Positions 52,874 to 64,000 of a stretch of DNA of 64,000 nucleotides are shown in pieces. Every line of letters starts with the position of its first letter. Position 1 is the first letter of the stretch. The stretch comes from Pseudocercospora fijiensis CIRAD86. Lineage: Eukaryota > Ascomycota > Dothideomycetes > Mycosphaerellales > Mycosphaerellaceae. A program made the position numbers and the translations under genes. Under the pieces are notes generated by a model. That model was not told where the DNA came from. It did not search any database and saw only the letters and a list, made by a program, of their open reading frames with translations. The stretch lies in contig NW_006921536.1 in the NCBI RefSeq assembly GCF_000340215.1, positions 4,831,789 to 4,895,788 on the forward strand. The letters run 5' to 3'.

Positions 52874-54976
52874 TACGCTTCCCTTCTAAAGGCCGCGCCC
52901 TTATAGCCTATCTATATTCTAATCTCGACCTCTATTGCTACTAACTTAGCAAATCTAATAAGCTGCTTAGCCGCGCTAAATTAAACACTTAACTACCTAA
53001 TTATATAACTATATTAAACCTTACCTTCTAGTATAATGTCTAACTCTAACTACGCTATCCTTATATATAATAAAGTAATATATAACTAAAAGAATTAAGG
53101 ACTATCGACTAATTATAATATAAGCGCGTTTTTCCTACTATAATAGATAGGCGTACGAGGTATTATAGCACTGCCTCTATTCTAAGTAATGTCGTTCCGA
53201 GTTCTTTACGTCTACTCTAAAAGACCTAGAAATGTCTACTCCGAGGGATTGTTCTTATTATTATAAGAGCTATTATTTACTATCGTAGTTTCGCTAGCCC
53301 TAATTAGTTAGGTTTAGTAGCCTTTAATTGTTAATCTTATCTTATCTTTTCAAAAAACACAGTTCGTCTAGTTTCTATAAATAAAGGCTATTATAAGTAT
53401 AATAGTTAAGGTCTGCCTCGCTTAAAGGGTCGGAAAGATCGAGGAGTAACCTATTATCCGCAAGATCGACCCCGGCTAGCTTAGCTCTATAGTTTTGCCC
53501 TTAGTTAGCCTATTAGTCGCTTAATGTTTTAAGTAGCTTAAAGTTTTAATTAACCCTTAGCAGGTTTAATCTTTTGACTTAGTTAGTATAGTGCTTTAGG
53601 CTCGTAGTATAGGTAAGGTTACCCTCGTAGGTATAGCGATAATAGTAGGTAATATTAATAATAGCGGCGCTAGCCGTCTTAGCGCCGACTTTACCTTGCT
53701 TCTAATTTCCTTCTTTAACTAATAATAACTCGGCAATACCGTTACTAATATAGCCGTGTCTTTCCTTCTTTAAGTAGTAACACACTCCGTAATACCGTTA
53801 CTAATATAGCCGCGCCGGCCGCCGGTATACTACTAGCTCGTAGCGCGACACTATTACCTTTATTACCGTTATTCGTACGCGCGCGCTATCCCCGCCGACC
53901 GCCTAGGCCTCGAGGCCTTAATAGAATAAAGGAATAAGAGAGGGCGCTAAGAGAAAGGTCTTATAGGGTACGCTAGTAAAGGGGTAGTTTCCTAAAAGAG
54001 TAGCGAATAGTTAACGCGTTATAGCGCGCTTGTTAACACTCGGTACGCGTTTACTATAGTAGTATAGTCTTATTGTCCTAGTCTGCCGGCCTCTAATTAG
54101 TTAGCTAATAGTACCCTAGGGGTAACATTGTTCCTAGGCCCTTTTAGTAACATTATAGGCCCTTAGTCTTCTTCTTGTTCTTTATACTAGTCTAATACTT
54201 ATCTAACAACTTAGCTATATCTTTAAAGGAACCTTTAGCTTCCTACGAGTCCTATTTAGGCGAATAGCCTTGCTATCTTAATAGGTATTCCTTCTTGCCT
54301 TGCCTAATCCGGTACTTTAGAATGCGTTCTATAGACTATAGCTCTTTACTATCGGCTAAGACTTCTTCTAACTTAGTAGGCGCTTTATCGCCTTCGCGCT
54401 AGTAGTATAGTTTAAGGAGGGATACGTAGAAGGTGTTATAGATAGTATAATAAGGGGGAAGCTACAACTAGTAGGCCTATATGCCCTTCGGTTCTCGGAT
54501 ACGGAATAGGCTAATGTATCTTAGTGCGAGCTTAGGCCTTGTTTTGCTATTAGGGGATAGGTGTTTGCGGATACGGAGGTTCTTCGTACTAAGTATAACT
54601 ATATCGCCTTGCTTAAAGGTTATTAGCGTATAGTGTCTATTATAATAGGCTTTCTAATAGGCCTAGGCCTTTGCTAGTTTGTTAGCTATCTTAGCGTAAA
54701 TTTCTCGTATCTTTTGAACCCTCTTAATAGCCGCTAGTATCTTAGGTTAACCCGCTTCCCTTTCCTTACGCTCGGCCTCGAGCGATAGGGGGTCTTATAG
54801 TATAGTAGCGTTCTAGCCTATTATAGCTATATAGGGTAAGACCTTAGTTAATAAGTATATACTATTATTATATACGAATTCTATAGGCTATAGGAGGTTA
54901 ACCTAGTCGTTAGGGTTCTTATTAATATAGCTATATAGGTACTGCTATAGAGTAGTATTCTGCCTCTTAGTCTAAC
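52677..54976 (-). mobile_element. Partial second copy of the chromodomain retrotransposon (3' LTR to integrase)
   Basis: The 197-bp LTR (52677-52873) and the following 2.1 kb are collinear with 32613-34850 of the inner element: same LTR words (AGTAGTATTCGATAAGGA), same chromodomain and integrase remnants, same orientation. Collinearity stops at 54,976, inside the integrase block read as TERQN in the other copy, where the Mutator-like element begins. The rest of this copy is not seen on the far side at 59,824, so it is 5'-truncated or rearranged. More heavily RIP-mutated than the inner copy. Confidence 0.88.
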
Positions 54977-55020
54977 TACGTTACGAAAACTTTTTTTCCG
55001 ATCGCGACGATCCTATCGAT
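54977..55020 (+). repeat. Left terminal inverted repeat of the MULE
   Basis: 44 bp, one mismatch to the reverse complement of 59780-59823. It overlaps an 18-bp palindrome GATCCTATCGATAGGATC at 55009-55026. Confidence 0.92.
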
Positions 55021-55379
55021 AGGATCGCTTAGGATCCTTAGGATCCTTAGGATCCTCGGGATCGTACGTTAAAGATCTTGTCGGATAGGAGGCCCTATTT
55101 AAAGTCCTATATTAGCGTCCGAGCGCCTAACCTACCGTAGACTAGGGCCGTAGACCGTAAAAAGCGGCGGTCGGCGAAGATTGTATACGCTTCCGCTCCG
55201 GCGCGTCTACGCGTACCGCTTTGTTTAGGCTATTATTTTCTACCTCGCTATCGCCCTTCTAGCAAGCATTCCGCTATCGTTTCTATCTCTTCTAATAGCG
55301 CGTTATTACTTAATTATGCCTTTAATCTCTTCTAATACTATATTAATTACTAATTACCTTAGAGGTACTAGGGATAGCG

Positions 55380-58300
55380 ATATGCTCGCGTCGTAGGCTT
55401 AGGGTAACTTCGCGCTCGGTATAGATTACGACGATAGCGCGGTTAGAATCGCTAACTTGTCGATAGAGGAGGAAGAAGGGGACGATTCGGTCGATTCTAG
55501 TAATAAAAACGCGTTAGATTCCTTAAACTACCGCCGCCCTCGCAAGTCTCGAGTTCTAGTAAAGCTCGAGTCGTACTACGCGTCCTTACTATATATCGAT
55601 AACCTGCGCTAATAGCGCGAACGAGCTATTCTTTACGGCTTCGACGACTCGTTTAAAGTGCCGGCAAAACAATAGTATACGCTATTACTATATATTGATA
55701 ATATATAGGTAAAGAATATAAACTACGTCGAGAAGAGTAGGTTAGAAACAACGCGTTATATATACCGCTTTCGTAAGCAACCGTACTAGAAGTCGGATAA
55801 GACTAAAGGGCGTAGTTTGCGGCCGTTTAATAAGAAGATTAAGCGCGCGTAGGGTTGTCCTATTTCTATAAAGATCTGTACTATATATAGCGAAGATAAG
55901 ACTACTAGCGAGCAAGAGATTATCGCGTATCGAGTTTAGCGTATAAGTCGCGAGGATTACTCGGACTACTACTAGCTAGATAACTTCGACCTCTTCCGCC
56001 GGTATAGCGCGTTATTAACTACCGTAGGGCACGAGGTATGCTATAGATATAAGCCGAGTGCGGTATAGAAGACGTTAAAGGCTTAGTACGACCTAGTAGC
56101 GAATGCGCTATTTAAGGCCGCCGGCGGCAATTTTATAATGAAATACGACGTATTAAATTCTAGTCGCGCCTTCCGGAAGGTATATAAGGATAGAAGGCTC
56201 GGCGGCGCGTCGCTAGCATAGCAAATACAGAAAGAAGATATATACGAGTAGTATTAACAAGGTTAGTTAATCTTATTATTATTGTTAAGTTAGACGTAGA
56301 GTTAGAAGAAGAGCTATGCGGGCCGTCGCGGCCGCGTATCCGGACTCCGATTAACTAATAGATCGACTTAGAATCTAGCCTAACTTATCCCCTCGACTAA
56401 GGAAGATATTAGACTAAATAGAAGACCAAAAAAGCTAGAATAGCAAAGAATCTCTATACTTTAAAGTTCTTCGCTTAAAACGGAAGCGCCGTAGAGCCTT
56501 AGCTTCGAGCTAATTAAGAATTTTAGAAGCTACGGTAACATCTCGGTCCGGCTTCTAGCGCGCCTTAGTAAGCCCGAACCCTAAATCTTAGATTCCGCTA
56601 GATTCTTGTTTGTTTTAATTCTAGTTTTTTATTACAACAACTGCTAATATATTATTATAAAAGGGCTATTTTCCGAAAACATAGAAGCCGTACGCTAAAT
56701 TAACAAAGAGACTACCTACGGCGTCGTGTATACGAGCAAAACTAGTATAGAACTACTTAAAGCCTATTGTACGATCGCGTTTATAGACGCGACGTATAAG
56801 ACTAATTACCTAGGTTAGTTCCTTTATACTATTATAGTAAAGGATAAATATAGCATTTCTCGTACGGCGGCATATATGCTTTCACCTACTAACGACGGCG
56901 ATATTGTAGCGGAGTTTTTACGCACTATAAGCAGGTAGATAGGCGGTGTTTAGATACCTAAATTCCTCCTTATAGACGACTCGGCCGCCGAGCGACGCGT
57001 AGTCCGAATAGCGTTTCTAACGACAATACACCTACTATGCTATGTTTACGTTTAGCGTACTATCGATAGACGCTTTAGCGCGAAGATCTACTAAGAGATA
57101 CGTAAACACCTTCGCGCCGCCGTTGTCTATCGCCGCTCGCTCGAAGGCGCGAAAGAATTACTCTAAGCCGCTATCGATAGCCTCTCTCAAAACAGCGACT
57201 ACGACTCTAACTACACGTATTTAGTACAAGACTTCGGCAGCGATATTCGCCTTTAGGCTAACTATTATCGCGTCTATAATATACCTGCTATTGTCGGACA
57301 ATATAAGGATACGAATATAAACGAGAGCTTCTACGCGTATATTAAAATAGACGGTAATAAGTTACTAATAGCAGCGGACTTCTTACTAAAGGGCGTCGCT
57401 ATTTATACGATATAGGAAGGCGAGTTGCGAGAGCTTCGCTCGGAAATCGCAGGTAAGCGATAGGTATTAAATGTATATCTACTCGCGCGCGGCGACGACG
57501 AGGAGCTCCGAATACAGCTTCTACGCCTGCCGTAGCCTATTTAACGTAAGATTAGTACTAAGATTAATCGCGTTCTCGATAAATCCGTATACTACGACCC
57601 GAAGCCGTTATTAAGTAAGGTAGTAGGCACGCTTACCTACGACTATAAATTCTTCCGCTAATATCGCGTTCTTTACGCTAACCTCTAGTACTATTATATT
57701 ACACTTAGACGCGTTATTATTAAAGATTAATACTAGTAACAATAGGTAAATATATTCGTAGGACGCGCTCTCGAGGTCTACGAAGAAGACGCTTCTAAGT
57801 CTATAGTAGTACAAACCGAGGACACCGAGGCGGCGGCGGCGTACGCGCCTACCTATCGACTAAACGTGCGCGAAGTGCTTACTAACGCGTACGAGTTAAT
57901 CTTCTAACTTAAGCGCTTATATAACTAACAAGGTATAGACGAGAACGATAAGGAGCGCGAAGTTATTATCTCTAAGATACTAATAGTCTTCTACGATAGC
58001 GGCGATAATATTAGGAAGGGCTTTACTAACCTTGTTCTTACTTACTTTAAGAACACGCATCCGGACGCGATTCTAATGCTAATATAGCGACCGTAACTAT
58101 TACAAGCGCTATTACTAGCCGACCTATTATCGACTTATTGTCTGCCTTCGAAGGCGCTACCGACCGACGCGATAACTAAGAAGCGTAAAGGCAAGAGCGT
58201 AGATAATAATAATAGCGGCAAGAAGCCGAAGAAGTCGAAGAAACAGGTAGAAAAATAGGCAGAGCAAGAACACGTACCCGAGCGAACACTAGCGGCGCCT

Positions 58301-58540
58301 CTTTACTAAAATTTTAGTAAAGAAGCGCCGCTAGTAGTTCTAGGCGGTATCGACGCGTTTTCTACGTATTTTCCTTTAAATTCTACTATAGCGGAGGTGA
58401 CTAGTAGCTATTCTATACCTCTACTAACAACACCGGCGTTAAATAAGTAGCAATACGCGCCTACGAGCGCGATATAGGTCTATAGTAGTATGCCTTATAT
58501 ACCGCCGCCCTCTAATATATATTAACGTTATTAAAATAGC
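55380..58540 (+). pseudogene. MULE transposase relic
   Basis: Plus-strand frame with many stops. The N-terminal part (55.4-56.3 kb) has basic, Tyr/Arg-rich sequence that could be a DNA-binding module (RPFNKKIKRA; AGGNFIMKYDVLNSSRAFRK). The MULE domain at about 56,640-57,020 reads AFIDATYKTNYLG, FLYTIIVKDKYSISRTAAYM, then FLLIDDSAAERR: the first Asp and 'TYKTN' block and the later Asp-Asp-Ser block of PF10551-type transposases. The C-terminal part (57.9-58.3 kb) is Lys/Ser-rich (KRKGKSVDNNNSGKKPKKSK). RIP has removed function. Confidence 0.8.
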
Positions 58541-58981
58541 GATAATTAGCTATAATCGCTAACAATACCTCGAATTTCGCTATACCGCTATTTTGCTAAC
58601 AAACTTTGGCTTTATTTTTAGTAATATAATCCGTATCTATTAGTAGAGATACTAGGGTCGTTAAAATCTATTAAAATAGTGCGAAATCTATCGAATTGCG
58701 ACCGTACGACCTCTCGTTCGCGACATTTAGTATGCTAGCGGAAATCGCACTACTACTACTACTACTACTACCCTAACCTATATACCGTCGACCTAGTAAT
58801 AGCGACGCGCGGCGACGGCGAGATTACGTTTTCTATAGTTACGCATACTACGGAGCGGACTTCTATATCTTACCGAGTCCGCTGCGGTAGGCTAAGCCTA
58901 TTCTTAGTAGGTTAGGCGCTCGGACGCTAATATAGGACTTTAAATAGGCCCGGACAGGATCGCTCGGGATCGCGGGGCCGC

Positions 58982-59037
58982 GATCCTATCGATAGGATCC
59001 TCGCGATCGAAATTTCGGGACGGGCCGTCCCGAAATT
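58982..59037. repeat. Two palindromes inside the MULE (GATC palindrome and a 27-nt hairpin)
   Basis: 58982-58999 repeats the 18-bp palindrome of the left end (GATCCTATCGATAGGATC). 59011-59037 is a perfect hairpin: AATTTCGGGACGG, one G, then CCGTCCCGAAATT. Confidence 0.85.
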
Positions 59038-59779
59038 CGAGGCCTAGGAACGTAAAGGACGCGGGGCAAGTTAGAGCCCGACTGCTACTACTCCGTATAC
59101 TACTACTACGAGGAGGTATTTCGGGGTATTGCGTACTAGTATAGGTCAAATTTAGCGGTTTCGCAGGTTTTTTTTATAAATAAATTTTTTTCGTTGAGGT
59201 TTCGTTAAATGCAGCCGATATTTCGTTAAGGTTTCTTTCAAAAGCCGACGCTTAATAAGCAGAACTTTGAAAAAAAGTACACTCGAAACACTCGAGATTC
59301 TTTTCTAGATTCTAGGATAATTACTAGGTATTAAGACTTCAAAATTTATAATACTCTTATTAGTAGGTAGAACTTTAAGTTCTATTTTTTAAATTTCTAA
59401 AAATAGTAAAGTATAACTTAGAAAAGCCAAAATACTATATTGCTTATTTCTGTTCCCTAGCTTTAGTTTCGTAGAAAAACTATAAATTTTATATTTTTTT
59501 ATAATAATATACTAAAAATAGAGTACCTTTTTACTATATTACTAAGCTATAAACCTACTAGAAAAAAAGATAAATTAGAAGCAAAATGTCTAGAAAAGCG
59601 ATTTTCTTTCCTTTATATCTTTTTATCTAGAAGGTTTACGGCTTAGTAATATATGACAAAAATGTTCTATTTTTAGTATAGTATTAGGCAAAAGTCTAAC
59701 TTTTATAAGTTACCTATTTATCGTTCTAGGATAGCTTAGGATCGCTCGGGATCGCTCGCGATCGCTCGCGATCGCTAGG

Positions 59780-59823
59780 ATCGATAGGATCGTCGCGATC
59801 GGAAAAGAAGTTTTCGTAACGTA
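59780..59823 (-). repeat. Right terminal inverted repeat of the MULE
   Basis: Reverse complement matches 54977-55020 at 43 of 44 positions. Confidence 0.92.
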
Positions 59824-60959
59824 TCTATTTGTAGGTAGAATGCTATAGACAGTATTAGCTAGTAACCGGCCCTATACCTATAGGCTGAGTTTAAGCCTAT
59901 ATAAGAGGCCTCCTTCGGCATAGTAGACAAATTATTAACCTCGTATAGCACATTGTTTATATTACACTTCTATAATGCCTATATTATAGGGCTCTAGTTA
60001 CTAGCCTAAGCGGCAGTCTCGTTATCCTATTTTGCTAAATATAGCTACCTATATTGCTATAGGTTATATTACCCTCGGTTGCCTATACTATTGCTACTAG
60101 TAGTAGTAGTAGTGTTAGTTTCCGTCCTTTATTAGAGCCGAAGGTAGGGCTATCTCTTTATATCTAATAGGTTCGGGTATGTTAAAAGTAGTCTCTAGGC
60201 ACGAATAGCTATAACCGAAGCGAGGGTACGATAAGAGCCTATAATACGGACGATACCGAAGTATCTTAAGGGGCTATTACGACAAGTAGAGAAACCTCTT
60301 AACGAGGGCATCGCTTTAACCCCGAAAAGCTATAAACCCTTAGGACTATTATAGCTTAGGGCCTAGTCTACGACTATAGCTAGCTTCTAAGGACTCGGCT
60401 TCGGGTCGAAGACCTATTTAGTACCGCTTGCTCGAGATAAGCTACCGCCCGCCTAAGAAGGAGATAGATTAATTACCTATCGGCCTTGCTTAGTTTACTA
60501 AGACTATCGATAGATAGCAATTTCTAGATTATAGGTCGGATAGCCGGGGAGTCCCCTATTAATCGGATAGGGCTTTCCTAGATTCGTAGCCTCGCTTAGA
60601 TAGTGCTTAGCCTTCTACTAGGAAAAGAAGGCTACCGCCCCCCGCCTAGCTAAAGGAGATATAAGAGCTAGTTTCTAGGATCTAGGTATAAATAGAGATT
60701 ATAGTCTCTCCCTCCGAGCGGCTCTCGCCTAAGTTTACTAAATTAAAGCTCCTAGTAGTATCTAGGCGACCCTAGGGGGCTAAATCCTAATACTACCCCG
60801 GGGGTAATATTAGAAGAAAACAGCCTAGTATACTACTCTCTCGCATAGCAATATCGAAACAAAACAAACCTACGAAAATATACTAAAAACACTTTCCTAT
60901 AGCATTTTATTTTAACTATTTTATAACAATCGAATAAGCTCTAATAGAAGCGAATATTA

Positions 60960-62620
60960 CGAATTAGTAGAATCTTCGGAATCTAAAAACGCACTAGACC
61001 CTATTAACGAGGAAATTAGGCGACGACTAGTTGTTATAAGCGCCGTCGACCTAGGGGCTATTAGGCCTTCTATACCCTAGGCTCTCTATAATGTCGTTAT
61101 AAAGATAATTCAAGGGCAAACTAACCTTCTCCGTTAGAATAGGCGTCGCCCGCTAGAGCTAGGAAGTAGTAGGAACCCTTTATTCGAAGGGTAGAACGCT
61201 ATAGCGTACGTAGAACGCTTTAAGGACTACTTAGCCGAGTACGAACTCGAGAAGGAGTCGGACTAGTACAAAGTCCGGTCCCTTACGAGGACTACTATTA
61301 CTAAGCTTTACCGAACCCTTAGAACCCTAGTTAGCTACCTAGAGAAGGACGACAAGTCTAATACTAACTAGGAGACCTTTAAGTAGGCCTTTTTAAGGGA
61401 ATATCGGGAACGCGATAGCCGTCGTATTAAAGGCAGTCGTACGTAGCTTAAGAACCTCTATATAGAGAGGCGCACCGAGGATAACGACCTAAAGGGGTAC
61501 GTCCGCGAATTTGTTAAATTAGCGGACGGTATCGAATAGTAGGACCTCGAGAATTCTTAAAGAACGAGGCTGCTCCTTAAAGGGTTGCCGTAGTCTACGG
61601 CTAAGCGTGTCTTCCGTCGCTATAAGCTTAGCGAAGCTAATCCTAAGACCTTTAGGAAGTATAAAGAGGTCCTAGAGGCTGTTAAGGAAGACATTAATAG
61701 CTCTACCGATACGAAGAAGTTTATCTACGGCGAAGACCGGAATAACCTAGCTCTAGTTAGGAACGAAGCCTCGGGAACTAGAGGACCTAGGTTCCTTCCT
61801 AAATCGCAAAGCGGTCCTAGTACCGTAACTCCTACGGTTACTAAGCACTCTTAGGATGTCGCGGACTTAGCTAAATCCCTAGCCTAGCTAAACCTAAATG
61901 CGAAAGCATTATAGCGAGTTAGGGAGGTTATTAATGCTACTATACTAAAGGATATACTACTAGTCTACTAGGTTTCCGATCCTAACTACCCTAAGGCCCC
62001 TTTAGTTAACGTCTACGCTATACGGAAGATCTATTCTAACTTAGATAGCAAGTGCTAGATGTACGGCGGTTTTAAACATATCTAATCGGACTGCCCTATC
62101 TAGAAAGAGCTTCTTAAAAGGAAGCTTGTTATATAAGTAAATAGTCGGTTCTACTATACCGATACTAGCGACAAGATTAACTTCGAGTAGGATCGTAGAG
62201 CCCCGAAGCTACCTCAACTTAGGAGTCTTTTAGAGAAGAAGTATAGTAATAAGATCGAGTTTAAGGATACTAGGAACAGTACCCTCGCCGCTATTACTAA
62301 ATAAGAAACTTAGAAGGTTAGGGTAAAACAGGTTAAGGAGCGAAGTAGTAACGGTACTACTAAGCCTATTAAAGTCAACTTTGTTTCTTAGGACCCGGAC
62401 GCAGTTACTAATATTTACGCGGTTACTAAGAATAGTATAGACGTCTACGCTACTATACAGTCTAAGACCTAGTCCTAAAGCAAGGGTAAGAGCCCGTAGA
62501 ACCCTACTCGCCCTAGTACGGCAGCCCCTACTAGGGTACTAAAGAATAAGGCGGCCGATAAGGCTAAGCAATAGCGAGAGTTAACCGCTAAAACTAAGAC
62601 TCTCTAGACAGCTATAGACC
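60960..62620 (+). pseudogene. Gag relic with zinc knuckle (third LTR family)
   Basis: Plus-strand fragments EGQNAIAYVERFKDYLAEYE, LYRTLRTLVSYLEKDDKSNT, DDLKGYVREFVKLADGIE-like helices, then a CCHC knuckle at 62,053-62,097: C, stop, M, Y, GGFKH, I, stop, SDC. The second Cys is Tyr (TGC to TAC, RIP type). The tail is Lys/Thr/Ser-rich. Confidence 0.75.
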
Positions 62621-63199
62621 GCGCTACCCGATCTAGTACCGTACCTAGCACCGTACCTAGCACCCTACCTATAGAAAGCCTAGTCGTTCTAGAGACTCTA
62701 GAGGTCGATATAGAGGATGTTGCTACTAATATTAGTAGTACCCTAGGCCTAGCTAACCTATCTACCTATAAGCGGAAGTTATCCGACCTAAAGAGCTTTC
62801 GCTTTAATAGGTATATAAAAAAGTATAGTACTAGCCTAGCTAACTCCTTAGATACAAAGGTAAACGCTCTCTTCTAGGCTTTATAGTTCCTAGACCTTAA
62901 GTCTAATATATCTATAGGAGAGCTACTAGTATACGGTTTGCCTACTAACCTATTCTAGAGCCGAATCCCTAACGATACTACCTTTATAAAAGACCTCGCT
63001 ACCCTCTAAAGGAAATAGGGACGAGAAGACTATATCGACGTCTCTTCCCTATAGTTCCTTCCTAAATTTATAGGTGCCTAAGAGTTAGTAGAAGGCGAAT
63101 TAGTAACCTACGAAAGCTAGGAGACTATCGATAATACTAACAAAGAGGGGGTTAAGGAGATAGGCCGAGGGGATAGTAATAATGCCGACCCTACTCTAG

Positions 63200-63620
63200 T
63201 TTTAGTTTCTATTAAGGCTATCCGATTTACTAGCTAATAAATCGGTCGAGTAGGACCTCCTCGACCTAAAGAACTTTACTCTATCCCTAATAATATAGAC
63301 CTTTCCGTAGTTACCCGTTCCTTCGCTATCGTCCCCGCTATCTATATTTAGGTTACTATCGGGAGCTATAGTTAATAGATGCTAGTAATGCTTAATAATA
63401 GTTCGGAGTTACTTATTATAAGTAAGCGTTAGGCTAAACAACTCAGGCTACTAATAAATAGAGACATTTCCCTCGGTATATAGGGAGTAAATAGGGAGGA
63501 TACGCTAATAGGTGCCTACTATAATATTATAGTAGACGCCTTCGATATATGCTTTTCCTTTACCTTCTAGATTGCCGCCGACCTAAATACGCTAATTATT
63601 CTAGGTCGGCTATAGTCTCG
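63200..63620 (+). pseudogene. Retropepsin-like protease relic (third LTR family)
   Basis: Plus-strand fragments VTIGSYS, then MLVMLNNSSELLIISKR at about 63,380-63,425 and LNTLIILGRL at about 63,585. This is the Asp-Ser/Thr-Gly region and the later hydrophobic-Gly flap partner of retroviral-type proteases. Here the catalytic Asp reads Asn and the Gly reads Ser, both TpG to TpA changes. Confidence 0.7.
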
Positions 63621-64000
63621 TATAACTCGTAGTATCTAGCGCAACTGCGACGATAGCTCCTAGGAGAGAACTATCGCTAACTAGAAGGGCAACCGAGTCG
63701 TATTTACTAGTTATATCGGTAACACTAGCTATAAGTCCTACGAGGATATCCTTACTGCTTCTAAACGGTCTTCGGGAAACGCTACGGCGCGGTTATAAGA
63801 CCGGCAATCTGCGCTATAAGTTAGTATAGCTTTAATAGGTTATATCTAGAAGTGCGCCGCTCCGTACGTTAAGGCAAGTTTCTAGGTTCTATACTAAGAC
63901 GAATGCTCGAAGCGACCGCGAGTATAACACAACGACTACCTAGCGCGTAAGTTAAGGTAATAATGCTATCGTAAGTATTATTACCGGAGGCGGGTCTACC

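Larger units (their letters stand above)
54977..59823 (+). mobile_element. Mutator-like DNA transposon (MULE), 4,847 bp
   Basis: Terminal inverted repeats of 44 bp at 54977-55020 and 59780-59823 (start TACGTTACGAAAACTT), differing at one position. The inside carries a plus-strand transposase relic with MULE-domain motifs. Subterminal sequence on both sides is rich in GATC words (GGATCCTTAGGATCC at left, GATCGCTCGCGATCGC at right). A clear 8-10-bp target duplication, usual for MULEs, is not visible; the element sits in the integrase region of a retrotransposon copy. Confidence 0.88.
59824..64000 (+). mobile_element. 5' part of a plus-strand LTR retrotransposon, running off the window
   Basis: Gag (about 60.96-62.6 kb) followed by an aspartic-protease region (about 63.2-63.62 kb) in the same orientation shows a Ty3/gypsy-like element read left to right; pol continues beyond the window. 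Sequence from about 59,900 to 60,850 probably includes its LTR and leader, but without the downstream LTR its limits cannot be fixed. Its gag differs from both elements in block 1, so it is a third family. RIP stops throughout. Confidence 0.75.

Noticed and set aside
1..64000. tRNA, rRNA or other structural RNA genes
   Set aside because: No cloverleaf with A and B boxes or rRNA segment was noticed by eye; a covariance search was not possible.

Overview
The window comes from a filamentous ascomycete. This is inferred from short introns (about 50-110 nt, mostly GTAAGT/GTATGT donors), fungal-only families (fungal rhodopsin-type membrane protein, Clr5 domain, F-box/2EXR-like proteins), and large repeat blocks in which CpA and TpG have been almost erased and replaced by TpA, the signature of repeat-induced point mutation (RIP). 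A Dothideomycete (Mycosphaerella-like) is the best guess, but nothing here proves the class.

Layout: (1) 1-13,921 is a gene island: the 3' end of a rhodopsin-type membrane protein, two small unknown genes, an F-box/2EXR-like protein, a short inverted-repeat transposon, a Clr5-domain protein (three exons), a decayed BTB gene, a small secreted cysteine-rich protein, a forkhead transcription factor, and the last two exons of a minus-strand gene cut off at 13,921. (2) 13,922-43,072 is a RIP-degraded transposon block. Its left half (13.9-28.9 kb) holds unidentified decayed reading frames, minisatellites, a hAT-like (DUF659) transposase relic and a family of at least nine 39-nt hairpins (16-bp arms, 7-nt loop). 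Its right half is one LTR retrotransposon (28,893-43,072, 111-bp LTRs, target duplication ACCCC) whose reverse transcriptase is interrupted by a second, complete chromodomain-type Ty3/gypsy element (32,613-39,745, 197-bp LTRs, target duplication ATATC). (3) 43,073-52,290 is a second gene island: an F-box/2EXR-like protein, a doubtful small ORF, VPS45, a CDC34-type ubiquitin-conjugating enzyme and a UBA/UIM ubiquitin-binding protein. (4) About 52,290-64,000 is a second RIP block: the 3' part of another copy of the chromodomain element, a Mutator-like element with 44-bp terminal inverted repeats (54,977-59,823), and the 5' part of a plus-strand LTR element that runs off the window.

The host genes do not form one pathway. 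VPS45 (vesicle fusion at the Golgi/endosome) and the CDC34-type E2 share a divergent promoter, and the E2 is followed by a ubiquitin-binding protein, so island 2 is rich in ubiquitin functions. The region around 7-9 kb is accessory in character: small lineage-restricted genes, a pseudogene and a candidate effector. No intact transposon protein survives. Many inactivating changes in the transposons are exactly the C-to-T / G-to-A changes expected from RIP.

Coordinates of spliced genes are outer bounds; exon limits are in the evidence. All domain calls come from reading motifs by eye.
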